From Castor canadensis (taxonomy: Eukaryota; Chordata; Mammalia; Rodentia; Castoridae), in assembly GCF_047511655.1 (NCBI RefSeq), contig NC_133405.1, positions 92,410,598 to 92,474,597 of the forward strand: a stretch of DNA of 64,000 nt, written 5' to 3'. The notes below the pieces were generated by a model. It had not been told where the DNA came from and did not search any database. It saw only the letters and a program-made list of their open reading frames with translations. Positions within the stretch are counted from its first letter, which is position 1; the number at the start of each line of letters is the position of its first letter. The translations under genes and the position numbers were made by a program. Positions 41,661 through 51,665 of the stretch are shown here, piece after piece.

Positions 41661-41851
41661 ACCAGATACATTGTTTGAAAACATTTTCTCCCAGTCTATA
41701 CCTTATCTTTTCATCTTCTTAACAAAATGTTTCACAGAACAAAAGTTTTCAATTTTGATGAACTCTAATTTGTTATTTTTCTTCTGTGGATCATGCTCTT
41801 GGTGTCAAGTCTAAGAATACTCCATCGTGTCCTAGGTTCTGAAGATTTTCT

Positions 41852-42121
41852 CCTATGTTTTCTTCCCCCTCCTCGTCTTCCTCCTCCTCCTCTTCTTCTT
41901 CTCTTCATCTTTTTTTATTTTGTTGCAGTACTGGGGTTTGAACTCCAGGCCTACACCTTGGGCCACTCCACCAGTTCCTTTTTTGTGATGGGTTTTGTCG
42001 AGATAGGGTCTCGGGAACTATTTGCCTGGGCTGGCTTCCAACTGTGATCCTCCTGATCTCTGCCTCCTGAGTAGCTAGGATTACAGGTGTGATCCACCGG
42101 TGCCTGGCCTATGTTTTCTTC
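41852..42121 (-). mobile_element. B1-dID SINE with expanded tail
   Basis: A perfect 14-bp duplication CCTATGTTTTCTTC at 41852-41865 and 42108-42121. The tail complement has become a CCTCCTC/CTTCTT-rich tract at 41866-41912, a pyrimidine-rich microsatellite. Confidence 0.93.
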
Positions 42122-42289
42122 TAAGATGATTCTTTTATATCTTATGTTTAAAACTATGATCCAGTTTTAGTTAGTTTTTGTATAATATAAGATTTAGTGT
42201 TTAGATTGGGGTCTGTGTATTTGGTTATGTATATTCAATTGCTCTGGCACCATTTGTTGAAAAAAAAATCTTTCCTTCATTAAATTTTT

Positions 42290-42475
42290 TTTTTGGTGGT
42301 ACTGGGGTTTGAACTCAGGGTTTCATGCTTGCTAGGCAGGCACTGTTTGAGCCACACCTCCAAACATTTTAGCTCTGGTTATTTTGGAGGTGGGGGTCTC
42401 ATGACCATGATCCTCCTATTTTATACTTCCTGCTGTCACTGGAATGACAGGCATGTGCCACCACACTTAATTTTT
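42290..42475 (-). mobile_element. B1-ID SINE
   Basis: Full ID arm (GGTACTGGGGTTTGAACTCA, GGCAGGCACTGTTTGAGCCA) joined at CTCTGGTTATTTTGGAGGTG to a shortened B1 arm ending GTGCCACCACACTTAA. Confidence 0.82.
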
Positions 42476-42502
42476 TCTGTTTTTTTTTAATGAACTATCT
42501 AT

Positions 42503-42838
42503 TTACTTATTGGCAGTACTGGGGTTTGAACTCAGGCCCTCCCACTTGCTAGGCAGGCACTTTACCACTTGAGTCACTCCACCAGCCAAACTTTTTCTAT
42601 TGAGAAGGAGTCTTACAAATTCTTCTTTTTTTTTTTGGCAAAGGCTGGCCTCAAACTATGATTCTCCCAGTCTCAGCCTCCCTTGTAGCTTGAGATGACA
42701 GGTGCATGACACCACATCCAGTTATTGTTTGATCTGTGATCTCATGAAACTTTTTTCCTGGGCTGGCCTGGAACTTCGATCCTTCAGATTCCCCAAGTAA
42801 CTAAGATTACAGGTACTCATGCAAGCACCTGGCTTGTC
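42503..42838 (-). mobile_element. Three-part SINE, antisense
   Basis: ID arm 42510-42590, B1-like arm with GGCCTCAAACTATGATTCTC to ACACCACATCCAG (42640-42720), and a second arm GATCTGTGATCTCATGAAAC to GCAAGCACCTGGCTT. A T-run at 42630 interrupts the first B1 arm. Confidence 0.82.
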
Positions 42839-42961
42839 TTTGTATCTTTGTCAAAACTCAAATGGAAGAATTGTGTGATTGTGTAGGGTTTGTTTCTGGG
42901 TCCTCTTCAATTATTGTGCCTGGCTGTAGTTTCAGGATCTCTGGGTTCATCCCTCCTGTAG

Positions 42962-43190
42962 TTTTTTTTTTTCTTTTTTGTTGGCATCATGGGGTTTGAA
43001 CTCAGGGCCTCACACTTGCTAGGCAGGCACTTTACCACTTGAGCCACTCTGCTAGCCGTTTTTTGTGATGGGTATTTTTGAGATAGGGTCTTGAACTATT
43101 TGTCCAGGCTGGCTTTGAACCATGATGCCCCTGATCTCTGCCTCCTGAGTAGCTAGGATTACAGGGGTGGGCTACCGGTGTCCAGCCCTC
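42962..43190 (-). mobile_element. B1-ID SINE with full ID arm
   Basis: T-rich start, GGGGTTTGAACTCAGGGCCT CACACTTGCTAGGCAGGCAC, then B1 arm ending GTGGGCTACCGGTGTCCAGC. Confidence 0.9.
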
Positions 43191-43204
43191 CTTCAGTTTT
43201 AATG

Positions 43205-43295
43205 CAACATTGTCTCAAGTGGTAGAGAGCCTGCTTAGCAAGTTTAAGGCCCTGAATTCAAACCCCAGTACTGCCAAATAAAATAAATAAATAAA
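43205..43295 (+). mobile_element. ID SINE, 5'-truncated
   Basis: TCTCAAGTGGTAGAGAGCCT, GCCCTGAATTCAAACCCCAG and an AAATAAAATAAATAAATAAA tail. Confidence 0.85.
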
Positions 43296-44425
43296 AGATT
43301 GATTGTCCAAGCTATAAATTGCCTCTTCTTTTTTGTCTCTTTGTTCAATTGCATGAAGAGCCCCAAATGATCAGAGAGCGAGAGAGTGAAAGAGACAGAG
43401 TCAGCTTCCCCCTGGGAACTAATACCTCTAAACAAGCAGAGCTCAGAGTCTCAGGAACAGTAAACAAGCACTTTGCAAATGCTGTTAAGTAGAATTGTGA
43501 GAAGTGTCACTTCCGCGTTCTATCCCTTGGTTCTAAAACCAATTCTGGTTGGATTGTGGGGAGAGACACTGCATGCTCTAGCAAGTTAAGGTTGCAGAGC
43601 ATCCAACTGGTGAAACCAAGTTATGGGCCTGCGAATCCAGCTTCTGGGAGATGGGGAGAGGAAAATGTTAACCTTTTAGCTTTTGTTAGGGGTGCCTGTG
43701 ATGCTTGGCTTCCATTCCAGATGGAGGTTGGTGCATCGAAAGCTATTGCAAGGCATCACCAACTTCCTAAAAGTATCCTCTTGTGGTCCCCTATCTTAGA
43801 AGCTATCAGTAAGGGACTAGTGACTTTTGTGAGCCAAAGAATTGAATGAAGCTTGCAAACAAAGGTGTGCTAATCTCAACTTTATTACTCATTCACAAAA
43901 GCCTCTTTATTCTTTCTCACACTAACCTTAGATGTCTTTAAAATCCAAATTTTAAGTAAAAAGTATAACGATAAAAGGGCAAACTCGCTGTCTGAGAATA
44001 GCAATATGTTTTTAGCTTAAGTTTTCTTGCCCCATGATCTGGTGTCAACTACCTTTCAAGCAGCCAAGTTCTTTTTAGTGGAGGCCAGCAGAGTTGAGTT
44101 AAAACTTAGAAACGTACATATTAAACGTAACTATGGGTTGTAGGTGGGGTACGGTAAGGGCTCTTAGGGTGTGTCAATGACAGCAGGTGTTTGTTAAGTG
44201 ATGTTTTTATGTTGGCGTTTCCACTTTGCCCATCTGGAAGATAATTAAGGGCTCTGTGTTTGTTCAGCATACTACAGCCATTCCATGTCATGTACATTGC
44301 ATGAATATATTTTTCACTGTTGTTTTATTTTTTTATATAGAGACAGTTTTAACTTGTATGTAGTAAAATCTACGTTTTTCTCATTGCTTTTGAAAAATCA
44401 TTTTAGTGTGAAATATATCAAACGG
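43296..44425. other. Repeat-poor unassigned interval, 1.1 kb
   Basis: No SINE, L1 or LTR recognised over about 1.1 kb, in a window where such stretches are rare. A 97-codon plus frame at 43556-43849 opens with MGRDTACSSKLRLQ but has no motif or clear exon signal. It could be unique DNA or a very old unrecognised element. Confidence 0.45.
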
Positions 44426-44427
44426 AT

Positions 44428-44513
44428 TTTTTTGTTGCAGTACTGGGATTGAACTCAGGGCCTCACATTTGCTATGCAGGTGTTCTACCACTTGAGCCAC
44501 TCTGCCAGCCCTG
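44428..44513 (-). mobile_element. ID SINE, full length
   Basis: GCAGTACTGGGATTGAACTC, CATTTGCTATGCAGGTGTTC, TTGAGCCACTCTGCCAGCCC. Confidence 0.88.
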
Positions 44514-44514
44514 A

Positions 44515-44832
44515 AAAATAATATACAGATAAAAGGTATGTAAAACAAACAAACAGATTAAAAATAATAATGGGTCATTCTTGACCTCTCTAAGGCAACC
44601 TGCTTTCAGTCTATTGAAAGTATATTCCTTTCCTAATTAACATTGATATCACCTTCACTACAATAATAACAACAATGATATTCATGTACCAACAACCCAC
44701 CTTTGTATGCTTATTGTAATGACCATATGACTTTTCTCCTTTAAACTGATAATGTACTTAATTATACTGTAAACTAATATTAAGATAATCTTGCAGATTT
44801 ACATTTCTGAGACAAACCCTACTTATTTATGT
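44515..44832. other. Unassigned AT-rich interval, possibly old L1
   Basis: TATGTAAAACAAACAAACAG to TTTCTGAGACAAACCCTACT; the end resembles antisense old L1 but is too diverged to call. Confidence 0.35.
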
Positions 44833-45072
44833 CTTAGTTCATTTTCTGCTAGGATAGTAAAATACTACAGACTGAGCAATTTATAAAGAATTCAAAGTTT
44901 AGTTGTCGTTGCCTTCCCTGAATGGGGGAGGGGGCACTGTGTCCTCACATGATGGAAGATGGTTGGGCAAGCTAGCTGAATACTGCTGAAACCTCTTTTA
45001 TAACAGTCTTGATCCTAGTCGTGAGGATGGAGCCCTCATGCCTAATCATCTCTCAAAGATCCCACCTTCTTT
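44833..45072 (-). mobile_element. MST-like MaLR LTR, antisense and shortened
   Basis: CTTAGTTCATTTTCTGCTAG, ACTGAGCAATTTATAAAGAA and ATGATGGAAGATGGTTGGGC, then AGGATGGAGCCCTCATGCCT: an antisense MST/THE1-type LTR with internal losses. Confidence 0.75.
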
Positions 45073-45277
45073 TTTTTGGTGGCACTGGGGTTTGAGCTCA
45101 AGGCCTCATACTTGCTAGGCAGGCGCTCTACCACTTGAGCCACTCTACCAGTGTGTTGGGTATTTTCATAATAGGGTCTTGCAAGCTATTTGCCTGGCTG
45201 ACTTGGAACTGCGATCCTCCTGATCTCTGCCTCCTGAGTAGCTAGGATTACAGGTGTGAGCCACTGGCGCCTGATGA
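45073..45277 (-). mobile_element. B1-ID SINE with full ID arm
   Basis: GGTGGCACTGGGGTTTGAGC, CTTGCTAGGCAGGCGCTCTA and B1 arm ending GAGCCACTGGCGCCTGATG. Confidence 0.9.
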
Positions 45278-45299
45278 GTTTTTTTCTTTTTTTGTTTTT

Positions 45300-45970
45300 T
45301 AAATAATCTCTGTCATTCATTTTCCTTCTACCTGTCTAGAAGTTATACATTTAGTGTGGATCCTTTTAGTGGTTATCCTAGGTATTTTAAAATCTGAATT
45401 TATTTTAACAAAAATTCAAAGTTAATAATATCATTATCCTTTCCCTAAATAGTACAAAATCTTAGAGCCCTTAGAACCCCAATCATACTCCAATGTAAAT
45501 GCCATATTTTGTATGCCATTTTGGCTTTCATTTGCTTTGTTTTCTCCCATAAATTAGGCATCATTTTGTTTTATATAATCAATATTTATTTAGCTTTAGC
45601 CTTGTCCGTATAGTTACCATTATCTTTACCCATCATTCCTTTTTTTACTTCAGTCCCTCCAATTAGGATCATCTTTCTTCTATCTAAAGAATATCCTTTA
45701 GAATTTTCTTCAGTAAGGATCTCTTGGTGATAAACTCAGTTTTGGTTTGTCTGAAACTGTCATTATCTCATTCTTGGTTTTGGATGGTAGTTTTGCTGAG
45801 TTTGGAATTTAAAGTAGCCAGTTATTTCTACTCAGCCAACTGAAAATATTATTTTATTTTCCATTGACTTCCAATGCTGCTATCGAAAATCAGCAGTCAA
45901 CTTAATTGCCATTCCTTTATAGGTGACTTATCTCTTCTTCCAGGATTCTTTCATGACCTGTTTATTTGAG
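45300..45970 (-). mobile_element. Ancient L1-like sequence
   Basis: TTAGAATTTTCTTCAGTAAG, ATCTCTTGGTGATAAACTCA, TAGTTTTGCTGAGTTTGGAA and AAAATCAGCAGTCAACTTAA follow a motif string typical of old mammalian L1 fragments. A shorter relative lies at 58370-58540. Confidence 0.6.
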
Positions 45971-45977
45971 TTTCTTT

Positions 45978-46186
45978 TTTTTTTCTGGTGGTACAGGGTT
46001 TTGAACTCAGGGTTTCGTGCTTGCTAGGCAGGCACTCTACCACTTGAGCCACTCTACCAGCCCTATTTTCGAGATAGAGTCTCTCAAACTATTTGCCCAG
46101 TTTGGTTTTGAACCTGCAGTCCTCCTATCTCAGCCACTTGAGTAGCTGTGATTACAGACATGTTCCACCATGTCTGACTTTCTTGT
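45978..46186 (-). mobile_element. B1-ID SINE with full ID arm
   Basis: GGTGGTACAGGGTTTTGAAC, GTGCTTGCTAGGCAGGCACT and B1 arm ending TGTTCCACCATGTCTGACTT. Confidence 0.87.
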
Positions 46187-46305
46187 TTTTTCAAAGCAGA
46201 CACTTATTGGTATAATTGTCCCTATGACTACTGCTTTTGCTTTATCCCATTGGTTTTGGTAGGTTGTGTTTCCACTTTTGTCTCTAGAAATGAAAACATT
46301 TTGTT

Positions 46306-46390
46306 TTTGGTCTGGAGGTGTGGCTCAAGTGGTAGAGAGCTTGCATAGCAAGCACAAGACCCTGAGTTCAAATCCAAGTACTGCTCCCCC
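46306..46390 (+). mobile_element. ID SINE, full length
   Basis: GGTCTGGAGGTGTGGCTCAA, GTGGTAGAGAGCTTGCATAG, GAGTTCAAATCCAAGTACTG. It abuts the 3' end of the RPS25 retrocopy on the other strand. Confidence 0.88.
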
Positions 46391-46401
46391 ATTTTTCCTT
46401 T

Positions 46402-46870
46402 TATTTTCTTTTTAAATAAAGTTTTATTTTTCTAAATGTACAGTTGGTTTGACCTTTCCATGCAGCTAGAACATCTCCACCCTTAATACTTCTACTGTAA
46501 ATTACTTGAGCTCTATGCTTTAAAACTAATTTGGTAAGTCCTTTACTAAGGATCTCTTGCAGGGCTGCCCTGGCCAGGGAACTGCAAATCTTCAGTCTCT
46601 CATAACCCTAGTTGGGGTTATGAGCTTATAGCTGGGAACTTCCTTACACAGTTTGTCCTAAGTGACTTTGTCAAACAGGACTAGGTTGCTGAGTTTTTCC
46701 TGAGCTTTCCCTTTGGACTAATTTTCTTTTTGGCCTTGCCCCCAAATTTGTTTACTGGGTCCTTGTCTTTCTTGACTGACTTTCTGGCATCTTTCTTCTT
46801 CTTATCATCCTTGGGCATCATCATGAAGCTTGGAGAGCAGTCACCACCACTGCAGACTTGCTAAGATGTT

Positions 46871-46873
<3 letters not shown>
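46402..46873 (-). pseudogene. RPS25: RPS25 processed pseudogene
   Basis: Derived from the gene for ribosomal protein eS25 of the small subunit. The start codon region lies at 46819-46821. The lysine-rich N-terminus reads DDKKKKDA-like with KKDKDPVNK following, and downstream RAALQEIL-like and KHRAQVIY-like segments are recognisable. It is intronless, keeps 5' UTR text (CATCTTAGCAAGTCTGCAGT) and ends with AATAAAACTTTATTT, so it is a reverse-transcribed mRNA. Frameshifts, a stop after the SKGKL-like segment, and loss of the last codons make it non-functional. It sits in old L1. Confidence 0.92.

Positions 46874-46918
<45 letters not shown>
46873..46918. repeat. (AC)n microsatellite
   Basis: About 21 AC units directly next to the 5' end of the RPS25 retrocopy. 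Confidence 0.97.
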
Positions 46919-46920
<2 letters not shown>

Positions 46921-47055
46921 CTAATTTTAATTTCTTAACTGGCTTATTATTCATTTAGGAACATGTTGCTTAATTTCTATGTATTTGTATATTTTCTGAA
47001 CTTCCTCCTGTTTATGACTTCCAGTTTCAGACCATTGTGGCTGGAAATAATACAT

Positions 47056-47146
47056 TTTTTGGTGGTAATGGGGTTTGAACTCAGGGCTTTGTGCATGCTA
47101 GGCAAGTGCTCTACCACTTGAACCACTCCCCTAACATCCCCTGGAA
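47056..47146 (-). mobile_element. ID SINE, full length
   Basis: TTTTTTGGTGGTAATGGGGT TTGAACTCAG, GTGCATGCTAGGCAAGTGCT, TTGAACCACTCCCCTAACAT. GGAAATAATAC (47042) and GGAAACAATAC (47143) flank it. Confidence 0.88.
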
Positions 47147-47781
47147 ACAATACTTGATACCATTTTGATTTTCTTACATTTATAAATCTTTTTTGTGGAC
47201 TGACATATGGTCTACCCTGGAGAATGTTCCACCCGCAGTGTAGAAAATGTGCCTTTTGCTGCTGTTAGATGGAAAGTTCTGTATATATATGTTAGGTACA
47301 TTTTGTTTAAAGTGAAGTTCAATTCCAGTATTTCCTTGTTAATTTTCTATCCAGTTCATCTGTCCATTGTTGAAAATGGGTACGAAAGTCCCCTATTATT
47401 ATTCTATCGCTGTTTCTCCCTTCATATCTTTTCATGGATATTTTCTTTATATATTTAGGTGCTCTGATGTTGGGTACTTATACATTTACAATTGTTATCT
47501 ATGCTTGATAAATTGAGACCTTCTTTGTCTCTTGTGATAGTTTTTGACTTGAAGTCTATTTTATCTGATGTGAATATAGCCACTCTATTCTTCTTTGTTT
47601 ACCATTTGTATGGAACATTTTCCATTCTTTTACTTTTAGCCTACGCATATCCTTGATGCTAATGTGGATCTCTTGTAGGCACTGTATGCTTGGATCCTTA
47701 AAAAACTCTATTCTCTTTTGATAGCCACTCTGTATCTTTTGATTAGATATTTTAATCCATTTATGTTCAAGGAAATTATTA

Positions 47782-50221
47782 TTATCATTATTTTTTCTTT
47801 TATTATTCATATGTGCATACAAGGATTGGTTCATTTCTCCCCACTGCCCCCACCCCCTCCCTTACCACCCACTCCGCCCCCTCCCTCTCCCCCCCCTCAA
47901 TACCCAGCAGAAACTATTTTGCCCTTATTTCTAATTTTGTTGTAGAGAGAGTATAAGCAATAATAGGAAGGAACAAGGGTTTTTGCTGGTTGAGATAAGG
48001 ATAGCTACACAGGGCATTGACTCACATTGATTTCCTGTGTGTGGGTGTTACCTTCTAGGTTAATTCTTTTTGGTCTAACCTTTTCTCTAGTACCTGTTCC
48101 CCTTTTCCTATTGGCCTCAGTTGCTTTAAGGTATCTGCTTTAGTTTCTCTGCGTTAAGGGCAACAAATGCTAGCTAGTTTTTTAGGTGTCTTACCTATCC
48201 TCATCCCTCCCTTGTGTGCTCTCGCTTTTATCATGTGCTCATAGTCCAGTCCCCTTGTTGTGTTTGCCCTTGATCTAATGTCCACATATGAGGGAGAACA
48301 TACGATTTTTGGTTTTTTGAGCCAGGCTAACCTCACTCAGAATGATGTTCTCCAATTCCATCCATTTACCAGCGAATGATAACATTTTGTTCTTCTTCAT
48401 GGCTGCATAAAATTCCATTGTGTATAGATACCACATTTTCTTAATCCATTCGTCAGTGGTGGGACATCTTGGCTGTTTCCATAACTTGGCTATTGTGAAT
48501 AGTGCCGCAATAAACATGGATGTGCAGGTGCCTCTGGAGTAACAGTCTTTTGGGTATATCCCCAAGAGTGGTATTGCTGGATCAAATGGTAGATCGATGT
48601 CCAGCTTTTTAAGTAGCCTCCAAATTTTTTCCAGAGTGGTTGTACTAGTCTACATTCCCACCAACAGTGTAAGAGGGTTCCTTTTTCCCCACATCCTCGC
48701 CAACACCTGTTGTTGGTGGTGTTGCTGATGATGGCTATTCTAACAGGGGTGAGGTGGAATCTTAGCGTGGTTTTAATTTGCATTTCCTTTATTGCTAGAG
48801 ATGGTGAGCATTTTTTCATGTGTTTTCTGGCCATTTGTATTTCTTCTTTTGAGAAAGTTCTGTTTAGTTCACATGCCCATTTCTTTATTGGTTCATTAGT
48901 TTTGGGAGAATTTAGTTTTTTAAGTTCCCTGTATATTCTGGTTATCAGTCCTTTGTCTGATGTATAGTTGGCAAATATTTTCTCCCACTCTGTGGGTGTT
49001 CTCTTCAGTTTAGAGACCATTTCTTTTGATGAACAGAAGCTTTTTAGTTTTATGAGGTCCCATTTATCTATGCTATCTCTTAGTTGCTGTGCTGCTGGGG
49101 TTTCATTGAGAAAGTTCTTACCTATACCTACTAACTCCAGAGTATTTCCTACTCTTTCTTGTATCAACTTAAGAGTTTGGGGTCTGATATTAAGATCCTT
49201 GATCCATTTTGAGTTAATCTTGGTATAGGGTGATATACATGGATCTAGTTTCAGTTTTTTGCAGACTGCTAACCAGTTTTCCCAGCAGTTTTTGTTGAAG
49301 AGGCTGCTATTTCTCCATCGTATATTTTTAGCTCCTTTGTCAAAGATAAGTTGCTTATAGTTGTGTGGCTTCATATCTGGATCCTCTATTCTGTTCCACT
49401 GTTCTTCATGTCTGTTTTTGTGCCAGTACCATGCTGTTTTTATTGTTATTGCTTTGTAATATAGTTTGAAGTCAGGTATTGTGATACCTCCTGCATTGTT
49501 CTTTTGACTGAGTATTGCCTTGGCTATTCGTGGCCTCTTGTGTTTCCATATAAATTTAACAGTAGATTTTTCAATCTCTTTAATGAATGTCATTAGAATT
49601 TTGATGGGAATTGCATTAAACATGTAGATTACTTTGGGGAGTATCGACATTTTTACTATGTTGATTCTACCAATCCATGAGCATGGGAGATCTCTCCACT
49701 TTCTATAGTCTTCCTCAATCTCTTTCTTCAGAAGTGTATAGTTTTCCTTGTAGAGGTCTTTCACATCTTTTGTTAGGTTTACACCTAGGTATTTGATTTT
49801 TTTTTGAGGCTATTGTAAATGGAATTGTTTTCATATATTCTTTTTCAGTTTGTTCATTATTAGTGTATAGAAATGCTAATGATTTTTCTATGTTGATTTT
49901 ATATCCTGCTACCTTGCTATAGCTATTGATGATGTCTAGAAGCTTCTGAGTAGAGTTTTTTGGGTCTTTAAAGTATAGGATCATGTCGTCTGCAAGTAGG
50001 GATATTTTGACAGTTTCTTTACCTATTTGTATTCCTTTTATTCCTTCTTCTTGCCTAATTGCTCTGGCTAGGAATTCCAGTACTATGTTGAATAGGAGTG
50101 GAGATAGTGGACATCCTTGTCTGGTTCCTGATTTTAGAGGGAATGGTTTTAATTTTTCTCCGTTAAGTATAATGCTGGCTGTAGGTTTGTCATATATAGC
50201 TTTTATAATGTTGAGGAACTT
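47782..50221 (-). mobile_element. Young L1, 2.4 kb, longest copy in the window
   Basis: A perfect 16-bp duplication TTCAAGGAAATTATTA lies at 47766-47781 and 50222-50237. Reading minus it starts in the reverse transcriptase region of ORF2, runs to the ORF2 stop near 48275, then has the 3' UTR (C-rich complement 47844-47896) and tail. It is the reference for judging the shorter copies. Confidence 0.95.
48275..50221 (-). pseudogene. L1 ORF2 fragment (reverse transcriptase to C-terminus)
   Basis: Encodes the 3' half of the L1 endonuclease/reverse transcriptase used for target-primed retrotransposition. The catalytic motif appears as [10 protein letters not shown] near 49975-50000 (FADD is usual in mammalian L1, so F to L). 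The middle is open for 424 codons (48490-49764). The cysteine-rich end reads [18 protein letters not shown]. Two breaks are visible: one extra base in a T-run at about 49798-49806 and one missing base in the T-run at 48625-48630. The N-terminal endonuclease is absent. Confidence 0.9.
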
Positions 50222-50349
50222 TTCAAGGAAATTATTAATAGTAAGGACTTATTACTGCCATTTTCTTAATGTTTACTGGTTGTTATATAGATCTTTTGAT
50301 CTTTTCTTGCTCTCTTGTTCTTCTCTGTGATTTGGTGACTTTCTTTGGT

Positions 50350-51358
50350 CCCTTTGGTGTTGGGTCTGACATGGCCTGCAAGCGTCTCCAGGAGCACCGG
50401 ATTCCGGGGCACAGGTGTTCAGAGCAGCTATGGCACGATGGTCTTAGGCTCAGGGTCTCACGTACCTATTGTGGTACTTTGGTATGCATGGAGAGGGGAG
50501 AAGGGAAAGTTTACTCTCTGAAGCAGAATTGGATGAAAATAGCCCATAATGCTGGTGTCTGTGGCAGTGAGGCACTCCCAGCAGCAGCTCAGGTTTGTAG
50601 TTATGACTCTGACCTTGGGGGTAGGGCATAGTATGGCCTGGGGGCAGGGAGCAGCACAGCAATATCTCCACTCCCTGGGGAGAGGGTTGTCTCAGAAGCT
50701 CAGACTCTAAGGGACCAGTCTCATTCTAAAGAAACTATTTGGTTTGTGGAGCAGAGTGTCTCAGCTGAGTCTATGCTCTGTTTCCCTGGGACATAGGGTT
50801 CCATGACAGCTCAGTCTTGGGATGCTGGCTGCTCAGCTTAGTAAGCTCAGGCTAAGGAGGCCATGGCTACTGTGGGTGACCCAGGCACCATGGCCCTGAG
50901 ATGTAGGGCTCCACTTCAGTTTAGGCACAGGGGAGCATGGCAGCTTTGGGTGGCCAAGGCATGGGTTCTAGAAAGTAGGGTGCTGCTGCGATTCAGGTAC
51001 TGCTCAAAGCTGTCTTAATTAACCTTACCTAAACTGATTGTCTACAGCCCTTCAACAGAATGGGGCTAGAAGATACCCTTAATCCCAGGGATTCTCACAG
51101 CTAGTAGGCTTCTCTTAAGTATGCCTACACTTCTGTTTGCATGAGATGGATTGTATGATTACCAACAATCAGTTCTGTTATTCCCAAATGTGCTGATACC
51201 ACTGCACTTGTAATTGTAATAATGTAATTTAGTAAAATAGTACATAAACTGATAAAATACAAATGTGAAAAGAATGAGAATTGTAGTTTCTATGAAAACT
51301 AAGTTGAATGCTTTGGAAAGACTTAATAAAAGCAAATCTGTTCTTTTTTTTTTTAATG
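50350..51358. other. GC-richer unassigned interval
   Basis: About 700 bp from GACATGGCCTGCAAGCGTCT to ATTCAGGTACTGCTCAAAGC is richer in G and C, with recurring GCTCAG, CATGGC and AGGGCTCC words. It could be the 5' region of an old L1 or a different retroelement. The 120-codon frame at 50269-50631 starts in old L1 and is not a known protein. Confidence 0.4.
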
Positions 51359-51484
51359 GGTCATAGTGCCAGGTGTGATGGTATTTGTAATCCCAGGACT
51401 CAAGAGACAGGCAGAGGACTGGGAGTTCGAGGTCAGGCTGGGCTACATAGTGAGACCCTGTCTCAAAAAAAATGAGGTCATAGT
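51359..51484 (+). mobile_element. Solo B1 SINE
   Basis: GCCAGGTGTGATGGTATTTG, GACAGGCAGAGGACTGGGAG TTCGAGGTCA and GTGAGACCCTGTCTCAAAAA: a 7SL-derived monomer without an ID arm, about 104 bp. GGTCATAGT flanks it at 51359-51367 and 51476-51484. The best evidence that the genome is from a rodent. Confidence 0.92.
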
Positions 51485-51519
51485 AAATGTGGGTTAGACA
51501 AATGCAAAATTTATAAAGA

Positions 51520-51665
51520 AATCTCAAAACTCAACAACAACAAAAAGGCAATCCAATTACAAATTAGGCAAAAGATATGAAGAGAACTTTCATTGAAGAG
51601 GATATATGGAAGGCACATAAATGTATGAAAAGACATTCAACACTATTAGACATTAGATTACTTTA
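51520..51665 (+). mobile_element. Ancient L1 ORF2 fragment
   Basis: CAATCCAATTACAAATTAGG, CAAAAGATATGAAGAGAACT and GTATGAAAAGACATTCAACA are the sense ORF2 3' region of old L1. Confidence 0.75.

Larger units (their letters stand above)
39880..42960 (-). mobile_element. Ancient L1, antisense, in pieces
   Basis: Collinear antisense fragments: 39880-40275 (TTCATCTGTGCTGTTGTATC, CCATTCACCTATTGGTGGAC), 40880-41045 (GCATTCTACCAGCAATGTAT), 41660-41925 (CATTTTCTCCCAGTCTATAC), 42110-42290 (TTCAATTGCTCTGGCACCAT) and 42840-42960 (CTTTGTCAAAACTCAAATGG). SINEs and an LTR separate the pieces. Confidence 0.8.
46190..50350 (-). mobile_element. Old L1 carrying later insertions
   Basis: Collinear antisense ORF2 (endonuclease side) fragments: 46190-46305 (ATCCCATTGGTTTTGGTAGG), 46920-47055 (TTTAGGAACATGTTGCTTAA), 47150-47765 (TTATCTGATGTGAATATAGC, AGTCCCCTATTATTATTCTA) and 50238-50345 (AGGACTTATTACTGCCATTT). 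Inserted: an ID at 46308, the RPS25 copy, an ID at 47058 and the young L1 at 47782. Confidence 0.85.

Noticed and set aside
46740-46873. Functional RPS25 gene
   Set aside because: No introns, several shifts and stops, altered start region and lost terminal codons.
48490-49764. 424-codon open frame as a host gene
   Set aside because: It is the reverse transcriptase to C-terminal part of L1 ORF2, lies between a 16-bp target duplication, and continues in other frames after single-base shifts.
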